In this document: positions 36,406 to 46,867 of the stretch, piece by piece | Layout of the letters: every line of letters begins with the position of its first letter | How positions within the stretch are numbered: position 1 is the stretch's first letter | Assembly: GCF_001941825.1 (NCBI RefSeq) | Contig: NZ_CP019038.1 | Coordinates: forward strand, 4,464,001-4,528,000 | Source: Massilia putida | Lineage (GTDB): Bacteria; Pseudomonadota; Gammaproteobacteria; Burkholderiales; Burkholderiaceae_D | Direction of reading: 5' to 3' | Length of the DNA stretch: 64,000 nt | Program-made: the position numbers and the translations under genes | Notes under the pieces: generated by a model | Told to the model about the DNA's origin: nothing | What the model saw: the letters and a program-made list of their open reading frames with translations, nothing else | The model's database searches: none

Positions 36406-37011
36406 TTAGAACAACCCCACAAATTCCCTCGCCGCCGAAAACGGATCCGCCGCCTGCACCACACTGCTGATCGCCGCCACCATATCGGCCCCGCGCGACA
36501 CGAGCGGCCGCGCGTTCTCCGTCGTCATCCCGCCGATCACCACCACCGGCACGCACAGGCTGGCCTTGGCGTGCACGACTATGTCCGGCGCCGTCGTCAC
36601 CTCATACTTCTTCACCAGCGACGGGTAAAAACCGCCGAACGCGACATAGCTCGCGCCCGCGCCCTGCGCGCGGTGCGCGAGTTCCAGGTCGCCGTAGCAC
36701 GACGCGCCGACGATCTTGCCCGGGCCGACGGCGTCGCGCACGGACGCCACGGACGCATCGAGACCGCCCACGTGCACGCCGTCCGCATCGAGCTCGTTGC
36801 ACAGCAGCACGTGGTCGTTGATGATCAGCGGCCGGCCGTTGCGGCGGCACAGCGCGAGCAGCGCCGCCGCCTGTTCGCGGCGCAGGTCAGGGCCCGCGTC
36901 CTTGTGGCGGTATTGGACCAGCGCGGCGCCGGCGCGCAGCGCCTGTTCCGTCACGTCCAGCAACCGGTCGGTGTCGTCCCAGTTCGGGGTCACCAGGTAT
37001 AAACCTCGCAT
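36406..37011 (-). CDS. thiE: Thiamine-phosphate synthase
   Basis: Joins HMP pyrophosphate and thiazole phosphate to thiamine phosphate. The product is 201 residues with a TIM-barrel fold: LVQYRHKDA, the substrate-binding LIINDHVLLCNELDADGVHVG, YVAFGGFYPSLVKK and the phosphate-binding VVVIGGMTTENA. It is the last gene of the minus-strand thiC-thiS-thiG-thiD-thiE operon, 13 bases after thiD. Confidence 0.95.
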   Translation of the reverse strand: MRGLYLVTPNWDDTDRLLDVTEQALRAGAALVQYRHKDAGPDLRREQAAALLALCRRNGRPLIINDHVLLCNELDADGVHVGGLDASVASVRDAVGPGKIVGASCYGDLELAHRAQGAGASYVAFGGFYPSLVKKYEVTTAPDIVVHAKASLCVPVVVIGGMTTENARPLVSRGADMVAAISSVVQAADPFSAAREFVGLF

Positions 37012-37024
37012 GTCTCTGTTCTCC

Positions 37025-37792
37025 TCAAGGATGGATGCGGCGCGGGATGTGCTGGCCCGGCGCGATCGCGTACGCGTGCGCGAGCGTGCGGTCGCACCAG
37101 CGCTGGCCGTGTTCCAGCGCCTGCGCCATCGTGTCGCCCAGCGCCAGGCGGGCCGCGATGCCCGAGGCCAGCGTGCAGCCGCTGCCGTGGAATTCGCCGC
37201 GCAGGCGCGGCCAGCGCCACTCCCGCGTTCCCGCCTCGCTCAGCCAGCGGTTGACGACGTCGGCGCCGTCGCCGTGGCCGCCCGTGACCAGCACGTGGGC
37301 GCAGGGCAGGGGCGCGCTGCCGTTCGGGACGATACCGAGCGCCGCCGCTTCCGGCAGGTTCGGCACGAGCAGCGTCGTGACGGCCAGCAGCGGCGCCAGC
37401 GCCGCCAGCGCGTCGCCGCGCGCCAGGCTGTGTCCGCGGCCGCTGGCCAGCACCGGGTCGAGCACCACGGGCAGATCCGGCCGATGCACACGCAGCATCC
37501 GCACGATGCCGGCGATGGCTTCCGCGTTCTCCCGGTTGCCGGGGATGCCGATTTTCACCGCGCGGATCGTCATCGTCTCGGCCAGCAGCACGGCCTGGCG
37601 CAGCAGCAGACCGGCGTCGACGGGCACGACTTCGCGCACGGCGTTGTTGTCCTGCACCGTCAGCGCCGTCACCAGCGGCAGCGCGTGCGCGCCCTGGGCG
37701 CCGATGGCCTCGATGTCGGCCTGGATGCCCGCGCCGCCGGACGGATCGAGTCCGGCGCACACGAGCACGCAGGGCCGCATGGCCGCGTCCAT
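37025..37792 (-). CDS. thiD: Hydroxymethylpyrimidine/phosphomethylpyrimidine kinase
   Basis: Phosphorylates HMP and HMP-P. The 255-residue ribokinase-fold protein has VLVCAGLDPSGGAGIQADIEAI near the N-terminus, VLDPVLASGRG in the middle and the anion-hole motif GSGCTLASGIAA with the catalytic Cys/Asp region near the C-terminus. The ATG at 37792 overlaps the thiG stop (TGATG), so they are coupled. An alternative ATG at 37780 would remove four residues. In-frame sequence further upstream is thiG read in another frame. Confidence 0.94.
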   Translation of the reverse strand: MDAAMRPCVLVCAGLDPSGGAGIQADIEAIGAQGAHALPLVTALTVQDNNAVREVVPVDAGLLLRQAVLLAETMTIRAVKIGIPGNRENAEAIAGIVRMLRVHRPDLPVVLDPVLASGRGHSLARGDALAALAPLLAVTTLLVPNLPEAAALGIVPNGSAPLPCAHVLVTGGHGDGADVVNRWLSEAGTREWRWPRLRGEFHGSGCTLASGIAARLALGDTMAQALEHGQRWCDRTLAHAYAIAPGQHIPRRIHP

Positions 37793-38586
37793 CAGATGCG
37801 GCCCGCCATCGGCGACGACGGCGAGGCCGCGAACCGGCGCGGCATGCGGCCCGCCAGATACGCTTCGCGGCCCGCTTCCACCGCGAGGCGCATCGCGCCG
37901 GCCATCCGCACCGGGTCCTGCGCGCCGGCGATGGCGCTGTTCATCAGCACGCCGTCGCAGCCCAGTTCCATCGCGATGGCCGCGTCGGACGCCGTGCCGA
38001 CACCCGCATCGACGATCACCGGCACCTTCGATTGTTCGATGATCAGCGACAGGTTCCACGGATTGAGGATGCCCATGCCGGAACCGATCAGCGACGCGAG
38101 CGGCATGATCGCGGCGCAGCCGATGTCTTCCAGCATGCGCGCCTGGATCGGGTCGTCGCTGCAATAGACCATCACGTCGAAGCCGTCGCGCACCAGTTCG
38201 CGCGCGGCGACGAGCGTCTCCGGCATGTTCGGGAACAGCGTCTTCTCGTCGCCCAGCACTTCCAGCTTGACGAGGTTGTGGCCGTTCAGCAGTTCGCGCG
38301 CGAGCTGCAGCGTGTACACGGCGTCCTTGGCGTTGTAGCAGCCGGCCGTGTTGGGCAGGATCGTGTAGCGCGACGGCGGCACCACGTCGAGCAGGTTCGG
38401 TTCGTTCGCGTGCTGGCCGATGTTGACGCGGCGGATCGCCACCGTGATGATGTCGGCACCGGATGCTTCGGTCGCCGCGCGCGTCTGTTCCAGGTCGCGG
38501 TATTTGCCGCTGCCCACCAGCAGGCGCGAGTTGTATTCCTTGCCGGCGATGATCAACGGCCGGTCCGCAGAGGTTGCATTCGTCAT
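37792..38586 (-). CDS. thiG: Thiazole synthase
   Basis: Forms the thiazole phosphate ring from DXP, dehydroglycine and ThiS thiocarboxylate. The 264-residue TIM-barrel protein has [20 protein letters not shown], the Schiff-base Lys in [20 protein letters not shown] and [22 protein letters not shown]. The ATG at 38586 is preferred because GGGGAG lies at the right distance just upstream. An in-frame TTG at 38601 would place that site inside the gene. It sits between thiS and thiD. Confidence 0.96.
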   Translation of the reverse strand: MTNATSADRPLIIAGKEYNSRLLVGSGKYRDLEQTRAATEASGADIITVAIRRVNIGQHANEPNLLDVVPPSRYTILPNTAGCYNAKDAVYTLQLARELLNGHNLVKLEVLGDEKTLFPNMPETLVAARELVRDGFDVMVYCSDDPIQARMLEDIGCAAIMPLASLIGSGMGILNPWNLSLIIEQSKVPVIVDAGVGTASDAAIAMELGCDGVLMNSAIAGAQDPVRMAGAMRLAVEAGREAYLAGRMPRRFAASPSSPMAGRI

Positions 38587-38619
38587 GTCATTTCTCCCCA
38601 AGGTTGGATGAGGTCGAGA

Positions 38620-38823
38620 TCAGCCGCCGCCGATGGCGCGCACCACGTCCACGCGGTCGCGCGCTTGCAGGGGCGTGTCGCGCCAGCGCTCGCGCGGCAC
38701 GACCTGCCGGTTCACGGCCAGCGCGAGCTTCTGTCCCGCGAGGCCCAGCGACTCGACGAGGTCGTGCAGGCTGGTCTGCGCGGGTAGCAGGTGCGCGGCG
38801 CCGTTCAATTCGATTTCCAGCAC
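38620..38823 (-). CDS. thiS: Sulfur carrier protein ThiS
   Basis: Ubiquitin-fold sulfur carrier of 67 residues whose C-terminal Gly-Gly is thiocarboxylated to donate sulfur to ThiG. It begins MLEIELNG at a GTG and ends VVRAIGGG. The ribosome-binding site AAGGAG lies within the last codons of thiC, and only four bases separate the thiC stop from this start. Confidence 0.93.
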   Translation of the reverse strand: MLEIELNGAAHLLPAQTSLHDLVESLGLAGQKLALAVNRQVVPRERWRDTPLQARDRVDVVRAIGGG

Positions 38824-38827
38824 GGCG

Positions 38828-40882
<2,055 letters not shown>

Positions 40883-40943
40883 GGGAGATCGGCGATCCAG
40901 CTGGAGGAGGTGCAAAGATGCGGGCAGACGAACGTGCACGCTT

Positions 40944-41045
40944 AGCTCTGTAGCTTCCCTTCGCTGGCATTATCCAGATCAGGTTCGGAGGGTATTTCTC
41001 ACCCACGCCGCGTGACGGCGCAGGACCCCTAGCATTGGTGCCGCC
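40944..41045 (-). promoter_or_regulatory. TPP riboswitch (THI element) of the thi operon
   Basis: On the minus strand the conserved core is clear: AGGGGTCC at the 5' side, a variable GC-rich hairpin (P3), TGAGAAATACCC, then CCGAACCTGATCTGGATAAT and GCCAGCGAAGGGAA. This matches the thiamine-pyrophosphate aptamer. It should repress the thiCSGDE operon when TPP is abundant, probably by transcription or translation control in the 200-base leader before thiC. Confidence 0.96.
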
Positions 41046-41170
41046 CCGGTAAGCCGAAGCGACGGGACGGAGTGTACGCCGGTTTTATGCGCTTGGCAAA
41101 CAGGAACAGCGAATGTGGATTGGTGCATACTATCGACCAGTATCCAGACCCCACAACGACGAACCGATCC

Positions 41171-42016
41171 ATGGCCATCCTGACCCATCTGCTTCTGTAC
41201 CCGATCAAATCCTGCGCCGGCATCGCCGTGCGGTCCGCGACCGTGCTCGACTCCGGCCTGTTCGCGCTGGGCGTGCACGACCGTGAATGGATGCTGGTGA
41301 CGGACGACGGCCAGTTCCTCACGCAGCGCGAGCACCCGCGCATGGCGCTGATCCGGCCGTTGCCGGACGGTGGCAAGCTGCGCATCCATGCGCCCGGCAT
41401 GGACGAACTGGCGCTGCCGCTCGCGTGGGACGAGGCGGCCGCCAAGCGCACCGTGCAGATCTGGGACGACAAGGTCGACGCCGCCGATTGCGGCGACGCG
41501 GCCGCCGCCTGGTTCTCGGCCGTGCTGGCTACGGCCTGCCGCCTCGTGCGCTTCCACCGCGACGTCGTGCGGCCGACGAGCACCAAATGGACGAACGGCG
41601 TGGAGGCCCAGACGCGCTTTGCGGACGGCTATCCGCTGCTGCTGATCGGCCAGGCGTCGCTCGACGACCTCAACGCGCGCCTCGTCGCGGCCGGCCGCCA
41701 TGCGCTGCCGATGGACCGCTTCCGCCCGAACCTCGTCGTCGACGGCCTCGACGCCTGCGAAGAGGATTTCCTCGCCACGCTGACCGTCGGCGGCGTCGAG
41801 ATCCGTCCGGTGAAGCCGTGCGCGCGCTGCCCGATTCCCTCGATCGACCAGGCGACGGGCATCCCGGGCCCGGACCCGCTCGATATCTTGCAGACCTACC
41901 GGGCCAATCCGCGCATGGAAGGCGCGGTGTGCCTCGGCATGAACTGCATCGTGACGGCGGGGGCCGGCGGCGAGCTGCATCTCGGGCAGGAACTGGAAAC
42001 GGAAATCGCCTTTTAA
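41171..42016 (+). CDS. MOSC-domain protein (YcbX type)
   Basis: A 281-residue protein with an N-terminal MOSC beta-barrel domain (LTHLLLYPIKSCAGIAVRSA, WMLVTDDGQFLTQREHPRMA) and a C-terminal MOSC domain. The latter contains DRFRPNLVVDG and the Cys motif VKPCARCPIPSIDQATG. Enterobacterial YcbX uses this domain to bind molybdenum cofactor and reduce N-hydroxylated compounds. The same activity is an inference here. The ATG at 41171 begins the canonical N-terminus. The longer upstream frame overlaps the riboswitch region. Confidence 0.9.
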   Translation: MAILTHLLLYPIKSCAGIAVRSATVLDSGLFALGVHDREWMLVTDDGQFLTQREHPRMALIRPLPDGGKLRIHAPGMDELALPLAWDEAAAKRTVQIWDDKVDAADCGDAAAAWFSAVLATACRLVRFHRDVVRPTSTKWTNGVEAQTRFADGYPLLLIGQASLDDLNARLVAAGRHALPMDRFRPNLVVDGLDACEEDFLATLTVGGVEIRPVKPCARCPIPSIDQATGIPGPDPLDILQTYRANPRMEGAVCLGMNCIVTAGAGGELHLGQELETEIAF

Positions 42017-42018
42017 AC

Positions 42019-42120
42019 GTAGGGTGGACGGGTTTCCCGTCCATGCGTTCATGCGGCGCATGCATACCACGACGCTGATCCGCGCCGTTGCACGCGTGGA
42101 CGGCGGAGCCTCCACCCTAC
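42019..42120. repeat. GTAGGGTGG-type dispersed repeat, inverted pair (family R1)
   Basis: It begins GTAGGGTGGACGGG and ends GGAGCCTCCACCCTAC about 100 bases later, i.e. two units facing each other around a central spacer. It lies between the convergent MOSC and DUF971 genes. Confidence 0.7.
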
Positions 42121-42136
42121 ATGCAGAAACCTCGTG

Positions 42137-42421
42137 TCAGGCGAACGTGGCGAGCATTTCGTAGGGATAGATGCCGCGCCGGTGGCCGTCGCTGAACGCG
42201 AGGTTCAGCGCATAGGCGCCGACCGGCTCGATCGCGGCCAGGCGCACGGCGTTGTCCGCTTCGACTTCGATCCCGGCCCGCCGCTGCGCGCGGCATGCCG
42301 AGCACGGGCACAGGGCGCGCAGCCGCGCGTGCGTGATCCGCGCCTCGCTGCCGTCCGGCCAGCGCAGCGCCAGCACGCCCTGCGCGGCGTGGTTCTCGAT
42401 GGTCGCAGGCAGCGTCGTCAT
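42137..42421 (-). CDS. DUF971-domain protein
   Basis: A 94-residue protein that is essentially one DUF971 (gamma-butyrobetaine-hydroxylase N-terminal-like) domain, a small zinc- or iron-sulfur-associated fold. LRWPDGSEARITHARLRALCPCSACR contains three clustered cysteines, and it ends DGHRRGIYPYEMLATF. DUF971 is also found fused to Mrp/ApbC iron-sulfur carriers, so a role in maturing the Fe-S partner in this operon is possible but unproven. It is the last gene of the minus-strand operon and overlaps the HEAT gene by ATGA. Confidence 0.85.
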   Translation of the reverse strand: MTTLPATIENHAAQGVLALRWPDGSEARITHARLRALCPCSACRAQRRAGIEVEADNAVRLAAIEPVGAYALNLAFSDGHRRGIYPYEMLATFA

Positions 42422-43398
42422 GCGGCCGCCCCGATCTGCTGGAGCGCCAGGCGCACGGACTTGCGCACTTCCGGGTCAAGGTCGTTCTCCGCCGCGCGCA
42501 GTGCGGGCAGCGCGGCCGGCGAACCGATCTCGCCCAGCGCCAGCGCCGCTTCCTTTCTCAGGTTGCCGATCGTGTGCGTGAGCGCCGATGTCAAGCCCGG
42601 CAGCGCATCCAGGTTGCGCAACCGGCCCAGGCTGCGGGCGGCGCGCAGGCGCACCTGCCAGTACGCGTCGTCCAGCGCCGCGATGAGGGCCGGGGCGGCG
42701 TCGCGCAGGCGCAGCTTGCCGAGCGTCGTCGCGGCTTCCTCGCGCACCTGCCAGGCGGGATCTAGCAGCGCCGCCAGCAGGGCGGCCAGCACGGCCGGCG
42801 TCTCGTCGGCAAACCCCAGCGCCCCCGCCGCGGCGCGCCGCACCTCCGGCACCGGATCCTGGATCGTCAGCCGCGTCAGCGCATCGACCGCATCGAGACG
42901 CTTCAGATAACCCAGCACGGCCACCGCCTCGCGCCGGACGAGCGGATCCGGGTCATCCAGCGCCGCCAAGGCGGGTTTGACGCTGTCGGCCACGCGCAGC
43001 TCGCGCACGCCGCGCAGCGCGGCCGCGCGCACGAATGGATCGCCAGTAGCGATGAACGGCAGCAGTTCCCGCGCCGATTCGGGCAGCTTCAGTTCCGACA
43101 GGCTCTGCGCGGCGGCCGCGCGCACGCCGGCGTCCTCGTCCGACAGCAGGCGCGCGAGGCCGCGCACGGTGGCCGGCGATTCGAACGCTTCCAGCGCGCG
43201 GGCCGCTTCCGTGCGCACGGAAGCGGCATCGTCGCCGAGGGCGGCCAGCAATAGCGGCACGTGGGCGTCGCCGTCCAGGTCGGCCAGGTCGAGCAGGGCG
43301 ATGCGGCGCACGGTCGCGTCAATATCCCGCAGGCGCAGCGCCAGCGCGGCGAGTTCGGGGTCGTCGTAAAAATCGGAAGTCACGATGTGTCCTTGCAT
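42418..43398 (-). CDS. HEAT-repeat protein
   Basis: A 326-residue solenoid of about nine to ten HEAT/PBS-lyase-type repeats. Each is a helix pair such as DPDPLVRREAVAVLGYLKR or DPAWQVREEAATTLGKLR. The repeat sequence is very regular and no catalytic motif is seen. Such proteins act as protein-protein scaffolds or, in phycobilin lyases, as cofactor chaperones. In this operon it may help assemble the AprA-like complex, which is an inference. The ATG at 43396-43398 follows the ABC ATPase stop by eight bases. Upstream in-frame sequence belongs to that gene in another frame. Confidence 0.88.
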   Translation of the reverse strand: MQGHIVTSDFYDDPELAALALRLRDIDATVRRIALLDLADLDGDAHVPLLLAALGDDAASVRTEAARALEAFESPATVRGLARLLSDEDAGVRAAAAQSLSELKLPESARELLPFIATGDPFVRAAALRGVRELRVADSVKPALAALDDPDPLVRREAVAVLGYLKRLDAVDALTRLTIQDPVPEVRRAAAGALGFADETPAVLAALLAALLDPAWQVREEAATTLGKLRLRDAAPALIAALDDAYWQVRLRAARSLGRLRNLDALPGLTSALTHTIGNLRKEAALALGEIGSPAALPALRAAENDLDPEVRKSVRLALQQIGAAA

Positions 43399-43406
43399 GG
43401 CAGAGT

Positions 43407-44249
43407 TCAGAGAGGGCCCAGTGGGCTCAGGCGCGCCAGCGGCGTGATGCTGGCCTGCGGGTGCAGCAGGTCCAGGCAGTGGCGCTTCAGGCGCGTGAAG
43501 TGGTTCGACGTCATCAGGTCGGGATGGCGCGGGCGCTCGAAGTCGAGGCGGATCTCGTCGATGATGCGCCCGGGCCGTGGGCTCATCACCAGGATGCGGT
43601 CGGCGAGGAACAGCGCCTCGTCGATGTCGTGCGTGATGAAGATGATGGTCGTGTTCACGCGCGCCCACACGTCCAGCAGCAGTTCCTGCATCTTCAAACG
43701 CGTCTGCGCGTCGAGCGCACCGAACGGTTCGTCCATCAGCATGACGCGCGGATGGTTGATGAGGACGCGCGCGATCTCCACGCGCTGCTGCATGCCGCCG
43801 GACAGCTGGATCGGATAGCGGTCTTCGAAGCCGGCGAGGCCGACGAGACCCAGCAGATCGCGCGCCCGTTCGCGCCGCTCGCGCCGGCCGACGCCCTGCA
43901 TCTTGAGGCCGAAGGCGACGTTGTCGAGCACCTTCTTCCACGGGAACAGCGTGTGCTGCTGGAAGACGAGGCCGCGGTCCGGATGCGGCCCCGCGACGGG
44001 CGCGCCGTCCACGCGGATGCTGCCGCGGCTGGGCGTCCAGTGGCCGGCCAGCGCGCCGAGCAAGGTCGACTTGCCGCAGCCGGACGGCCCCAGCACGCAG
44101 ACGAATTCGCCGGGCGCGATGGACAGCGACACGTCCTGCACGGCGTCGAACGCCTGCGCGCCTGCGCCGAGGCGGATGCCGAGCCGGTCGATCTCGATGG
44201 CGCCGCCCTGCGCCAGCCGCGCGCGTTCGAACGAAGTGGTCTGGTTCAT
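43407..44249 (-). CDS. ABC transporter ATP-binding protein (nitrate/sulfonate/taurine type)
   Basis: ATPase subunit of an importer, 280 residues. Walker A is GPSGCGKST, the Q-loop is VFQQHTLFPW, the signature is LSGGMQQRVEIAR, Walker B is VMLMDEPFGALD, and the switch His lies in FITHDIDEAL. The Q-loop and D-loop pattern matches the SsuB/TauB/NrtD subfamily. A C-terminal extension of about 40 residues follows the NBD. The start overlaps the permease stop by ATGA. It belongs to the operon with the AprBA-like proteins. Confidence 0.93.
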   Translation of the reverse strand: MNQTTSFERARLAQGGAIEIDRLGIRLGAGAQAFDAVQDVSLSIAPGEFVCVLGPSGCGKSTLLGALAGHWTPSRGSIRVDGAPVAGPHPDRGLVFQQHTLFPWKKVLDNVAFGLKMQGVGRRERRERARDLLGLVGLAGFEDRYPIQLSGGMQQRVEIARVLINHPRVMLMDEPFGALDAQTRLKMQELLLDVWARVNTTIIFITHDIDEALFLADRILVMSPRPGRIIDEIRLDFERPRHPDLMTSNHFTRLKRHCLDLLHPQASITPLARLSPLGPL

Positions 44250-45067
44250 CGTTTTGTCCTTTGCATGTGGTACCAGGGCATGGCGAGGTCGCCGATCTTC
44301 TTCACGAGCGCGCTGCTGCCCATACCGATGATGCCGATGAACAGCATGCCGACGACGATGTCCGGGTAGTTTTGGATCGTGTACGCGGCCCACGTGTAAT
44401 AGCCGATGCCGAACTGGCCGGAGATCATCTCGGCCGTCACGAGGCAGAACCACGCCGTGCCCATGCCGATCGACAGGCCCGTGACGATGCTGGGCGCGGC
44501 CGCCGGCAGGATCACTTCCGTGAAAATGGGGAGGCGGCCGGCGCCGAGGCTGCGCGACGAGGCGACGAGGCGCGGGTCGGCGCCTTCCACGCCGTGGATC
44601 GTGTTGAGCAGGATGGGGAACAGCGCGCCGATGAACGTGATGAACACCATCGACAATTCCGACGACGGGAACATCAATATCGCCAGCGGGATCCAGGCGA
44701 CGGCCGGAATCGGGCGCAGCATTTCCAGCGGCGGCAGCAGCACGTCTTCCAGCACGCGCGAGCGGCCGATGACGAGACCGAGCCCGATGCCGGCCACGCC
44801 CGCCGCCGCGAAGCCGGCGAACACGCGCCATACGCTGGCCTTCAGGTGCAGCGCCAGCTTGGGCGATTCCAGCAGCGCGGCGGCCGCGTCGAGCACGTCC
44901 TTCGGCGACGGCACGTTCTGGAACGTGACGAGGCCGAGGTTGAGGTGGTGCGTGGCGGCCCACTGCCAGGCCGCCACGCAGGCGGCGAGCGACAGCGCGC
45001 GCAGCAGCAGGCGGCCGGCGCGGCCCAGCAGGGCCGGGTCGAGTGTGCGGGGGGCGGTGGTGTCCAT
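44246..45067 (-). CDS. ABC transporter permease (nitrate/sulfonate/taurine type)
   Basis: Inner-membrane subunit of 273 residues with about six transmembrane segments. The EAA-type cytoplasmic loop reads ASSRSLGAGRLPIFTEVILPAAAPSI and contacts the ATPase. RPIPAVAWIPLAI is typical of the SsuC/TauC family. The start is set at ATG 45067 (MDTTAPR). The longer frame reads through a repeat and is rejected. A 137-base gap containing a large inverted repeat separates it from the substrate-binding gene. Confidence 0.92.
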   Translation of the reverse strand: MDTTAPRTLDPALLGRAGRLLLRALSLAACVAAWQWAATHHLNLGLVTFQNVPSPKDVLDAAAALLESPKLALHLKASVWRVFAGFAAAGVAGIGLGLVIGRSRVLEDVLLPPLEMLRPIPAVAWIPLAILMFPSSELSMVFITFIGALFPILLNTIHGVEGADPRLVASSRSLGAGRLPIFTEVILPAAAPSIVTGLSIGMGTAWFCLVTAEMISGQFGIGYYTWAAYTIQNYPDIVVGMLFIGIIGMGSSALVKKIGDLAMPWYHMQRTKR

Positions 45068-45099
45068 GTAGGCTCCTGAGTCACTTGAAACGTAAGCAG

Positions 45100-45179
45100 C
45101 GTCGTTCCCGCCGAGGCGGGAACCCAATTTCTTCGACTTCGAACGCAAAGCTTGGGTCCCCGCCTGCGCGGGGACGACG
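45100..45179. repeat. CGTCGTTCCCG-type inverted repeat pair inside the operon (family R2)
   Basis: Two 28-base units face each other. CGTCGTTCCCGCCGAGGCGG leads into GAACCCAA, and the opposite end is TTGGGTCCCCGCCTGCGCGG leading into GGACGACG. The RNA could form one long stem between the substrate-binding and permease genes. Confidence 0.8.
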
Positions 45180-45204
45180 AGTCATCCGCTGACGGATAAC
45201 GGAA

Positions 45205-46599
45205 TCAGATCGATTTCCCGCCCTTGAGCGTCTCGAAATCGACCACCTTGCCCTTCACCTTGGCCGCCTGCGTCTGCGCATCCGCCTTCAGCAGATACGC
45301 ACCGACGTCCTTGCCGTTGCCGTCCACGACGAACCACGCGTCGCCCGCCAGCAGCTTCAGGCCCGAGCCCTGGTCGTGGGCGTACACGGTGCGCACCTTC
45401 TTGCCCGCCTGTTCGAGCTTGCGCAGCTCGGCGATCGCGCTCGTCGCGCTCGCGTAGTGGCGCACGAGCGGTTCGCCCTGGACCCAGATCTGCGTGAGGT
45501 GGCGGTAGTCGGTGATCGGTTTGCCGGTGACGGCGTCCTTTGCCCTCAACGGCAGCTTGTCGTAGTTCTTCAGCTGCTTGTCGTAATCCAGGCCCGCCTG
45601 TTTGAACGCGGTGCGGATGTACGAATCGTCGATGAAGGTGTTCACGTCGATGTCGGCATCCGTGCGCTTCAGCAGGCGCAGGGTCTCGATCGAGGTTTTC
45701 ACGGCTTGGCGGTATTCCGGCTTCCACGTGAAGTCGCGCGTCTGCAGGCCCACCGGACCGTGGAACAGGTAGTTCACTTCCGCTTCGATGCCGGTGACTT
45801 TCGCGATCAGCTCACTGTATTTTTCCGGCTCGGCCGCGATCAGGCGGTCGGCCTCGATGGCGGCGCGCAGGTAGGCGACGACGACCTCCGGATACTTTTT
45901 CGCATACGCCGCGTCGACGAGGCTGCCGTGCATCGTGGGCGCCTGGGCTTGCGAGCCGTCGTAGATCTTGCGGGCGAAGCCGCGGTGCGGGAACAGTTCG
46001 GCAAAAGGGACGAAGTCGGCGTGCGCGTCGACCTTGTTGCTCTGCAGGGCCGAGCCGGCGACTTCCGGCGCCTGCGTCGTGATGTTCACGTCCTTTTCCG
46101 GATCCCAGCCCTGGGCTTTCACGGCGCGCAGCAGCATCCCGTGGGCGGTGGAGGCGAACGGCACGGAGATCGTCTTGCCCTTCAGTTCCGCCAGTGATTG
46201 CACGGGCGAGTTCTTCGGCACGACGATGCCGTTGCCGGAACCGAGCGTGCTGCCCGACAGGACGGTGATGAAGAGGCTCTTCTTGCCCGCCTTGGCGTGC
46301 GCGGCGCCGTTGAAGGAGCCGGGGAAGTCGGCCATCGAACCGATGTCGAGTTTGCCGGCCACCATCTCGTTCGTCAGCGGCGCGCCCGACGTGAAATTCT
46401 TCCACTCGATGTCGTACTTGACGTCCTTGTACTTGCCGTCGTGCGGCAGGTATTTTTCCAGCAGGTGCAGCTCGCGGATCAAGAGGCCGCCGGTGGCGCA
46501 GTTGATGGTCGTGTCCTGCGTGCCGATGGCGACGCGGATCGTTTCGGCCGCGTTGGCGCTGCCGAAGGCGAGGAGCAGGGACAGGGCAAGGAATTTCAT
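45205..46599 (-). CDS. ABC transporter periplasmic substrate-binding protein
   Basis: A 464-residue NrtA/SsuA/TauA-like solute receptor with a signal peptide (MKFLALSLLLAFGSANA). It shows the usual features EWKNFTSGAPLTNEMVAGKL, GSMADFPG and PEVAGSALQSNKVDAHADF. An unusual C-terminal extension of about 100 residues contains AHDQGSGLKLLAGDAW and VGAYLLKADA. Compared with the usual ~320 residues the protein is clearly long. It may bind a sulfonate or other small organic anion; the substrate is not evident. It lies 22 bases after the ferredoxin gene. Confidence 0.88.
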   Translation of the reverse strand: MKFLALSLLLAFGSANAAETIRVAIGTQDTTINCATGGLLIRELHLLEKYLPHDGKYKDVKYDIEWKNFTSGAPLTNEMVAGKLDIGSMADFPGSFNGAAHAKAGKKSLFITVLSGSTLGSGNGIVVPKNSPVQSLAELKGKTISVPFASTAHGMLLRAVKAQGWDPEKDVNITTQAPEVAGSALQSNKVDAHADFVPFAELFPHRGFARKIYDGSQAQAPTMHGSLVDAAYAKKYPEVVVAYLRAAIEADRLIAAEPEKYSELIAKVTGIEAEVNYLFHGPVGLQTRDFTWKPEYRQAVKTSIETLRLLKRTDADIDVNTFIDDSYIRTAFKQAGLDYDKQLKNYDKLPLRAKDAVTGKPITDYRHLTQIWVQGEPLVRHYASATSAIAELRKLEQAGKKVRTVYAHDQGSGLKLLAGDAWFVVDGNGKDVGAYLLKADAQTQAAKVKGKVVDFETLKGGKSI

Positions 46600-46621
46600 T
46601 GATTGTTCTCCGTAGGATGGT

Positions 46622-46855
46622 TCAGCGCAACAGATACGGGATATCGACGTGGACGGCGCCGGTCGGGCAATCCTTCTCGCACGGCATGCAGTACCAGCAT
46701 TCGTCGAACTTCATGTAGGCCTTGCCCTTGACCATGTCGATGGCCAGCACGTCGAGGGGGCATACGTCCACGCACACGGTGCAGCCCTTGTGCGCGATGC
46801 ATTTGTCGTCGTCGACGGTGACCGGGACGCTGGTGATGTTGATGGTGGTCGGCAT
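46622..46855 (-). CDS. AprB-like 2x[4Fe-4S] ferredoxin
   Basis: A 77-residue ferredoxin with eight cysteines in two sets: 19, 25, 28, 32 (C-x5-C-x2-C-x3-CP) and 53, 56, 59, 63 (C-x2-C-x2-C-x3-CP). The second motif reads FDECWYCMPCEKDCPTGAV. This closely parallels the core of adenylylsulfate reductase beta (AprB: CWxC, with the Trp that conducts electrons to the flavin subunit). It lacks the long AprB tail that wraps the alpha subunit. It is 12 bases after the flavoprotein gene, so it is probably its electron partner. Confidence 0.85.
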   Translation of the reverse strand: MPTTINITSVPVTVDDDKCIAHKGCTVCVDVCPLDVLAIDMVKGKAYMKFDECWYCMPCEKDCPTGAVHVDIPYLLR

Positions 46856-46867
46856 GGGTTCTCCTGG

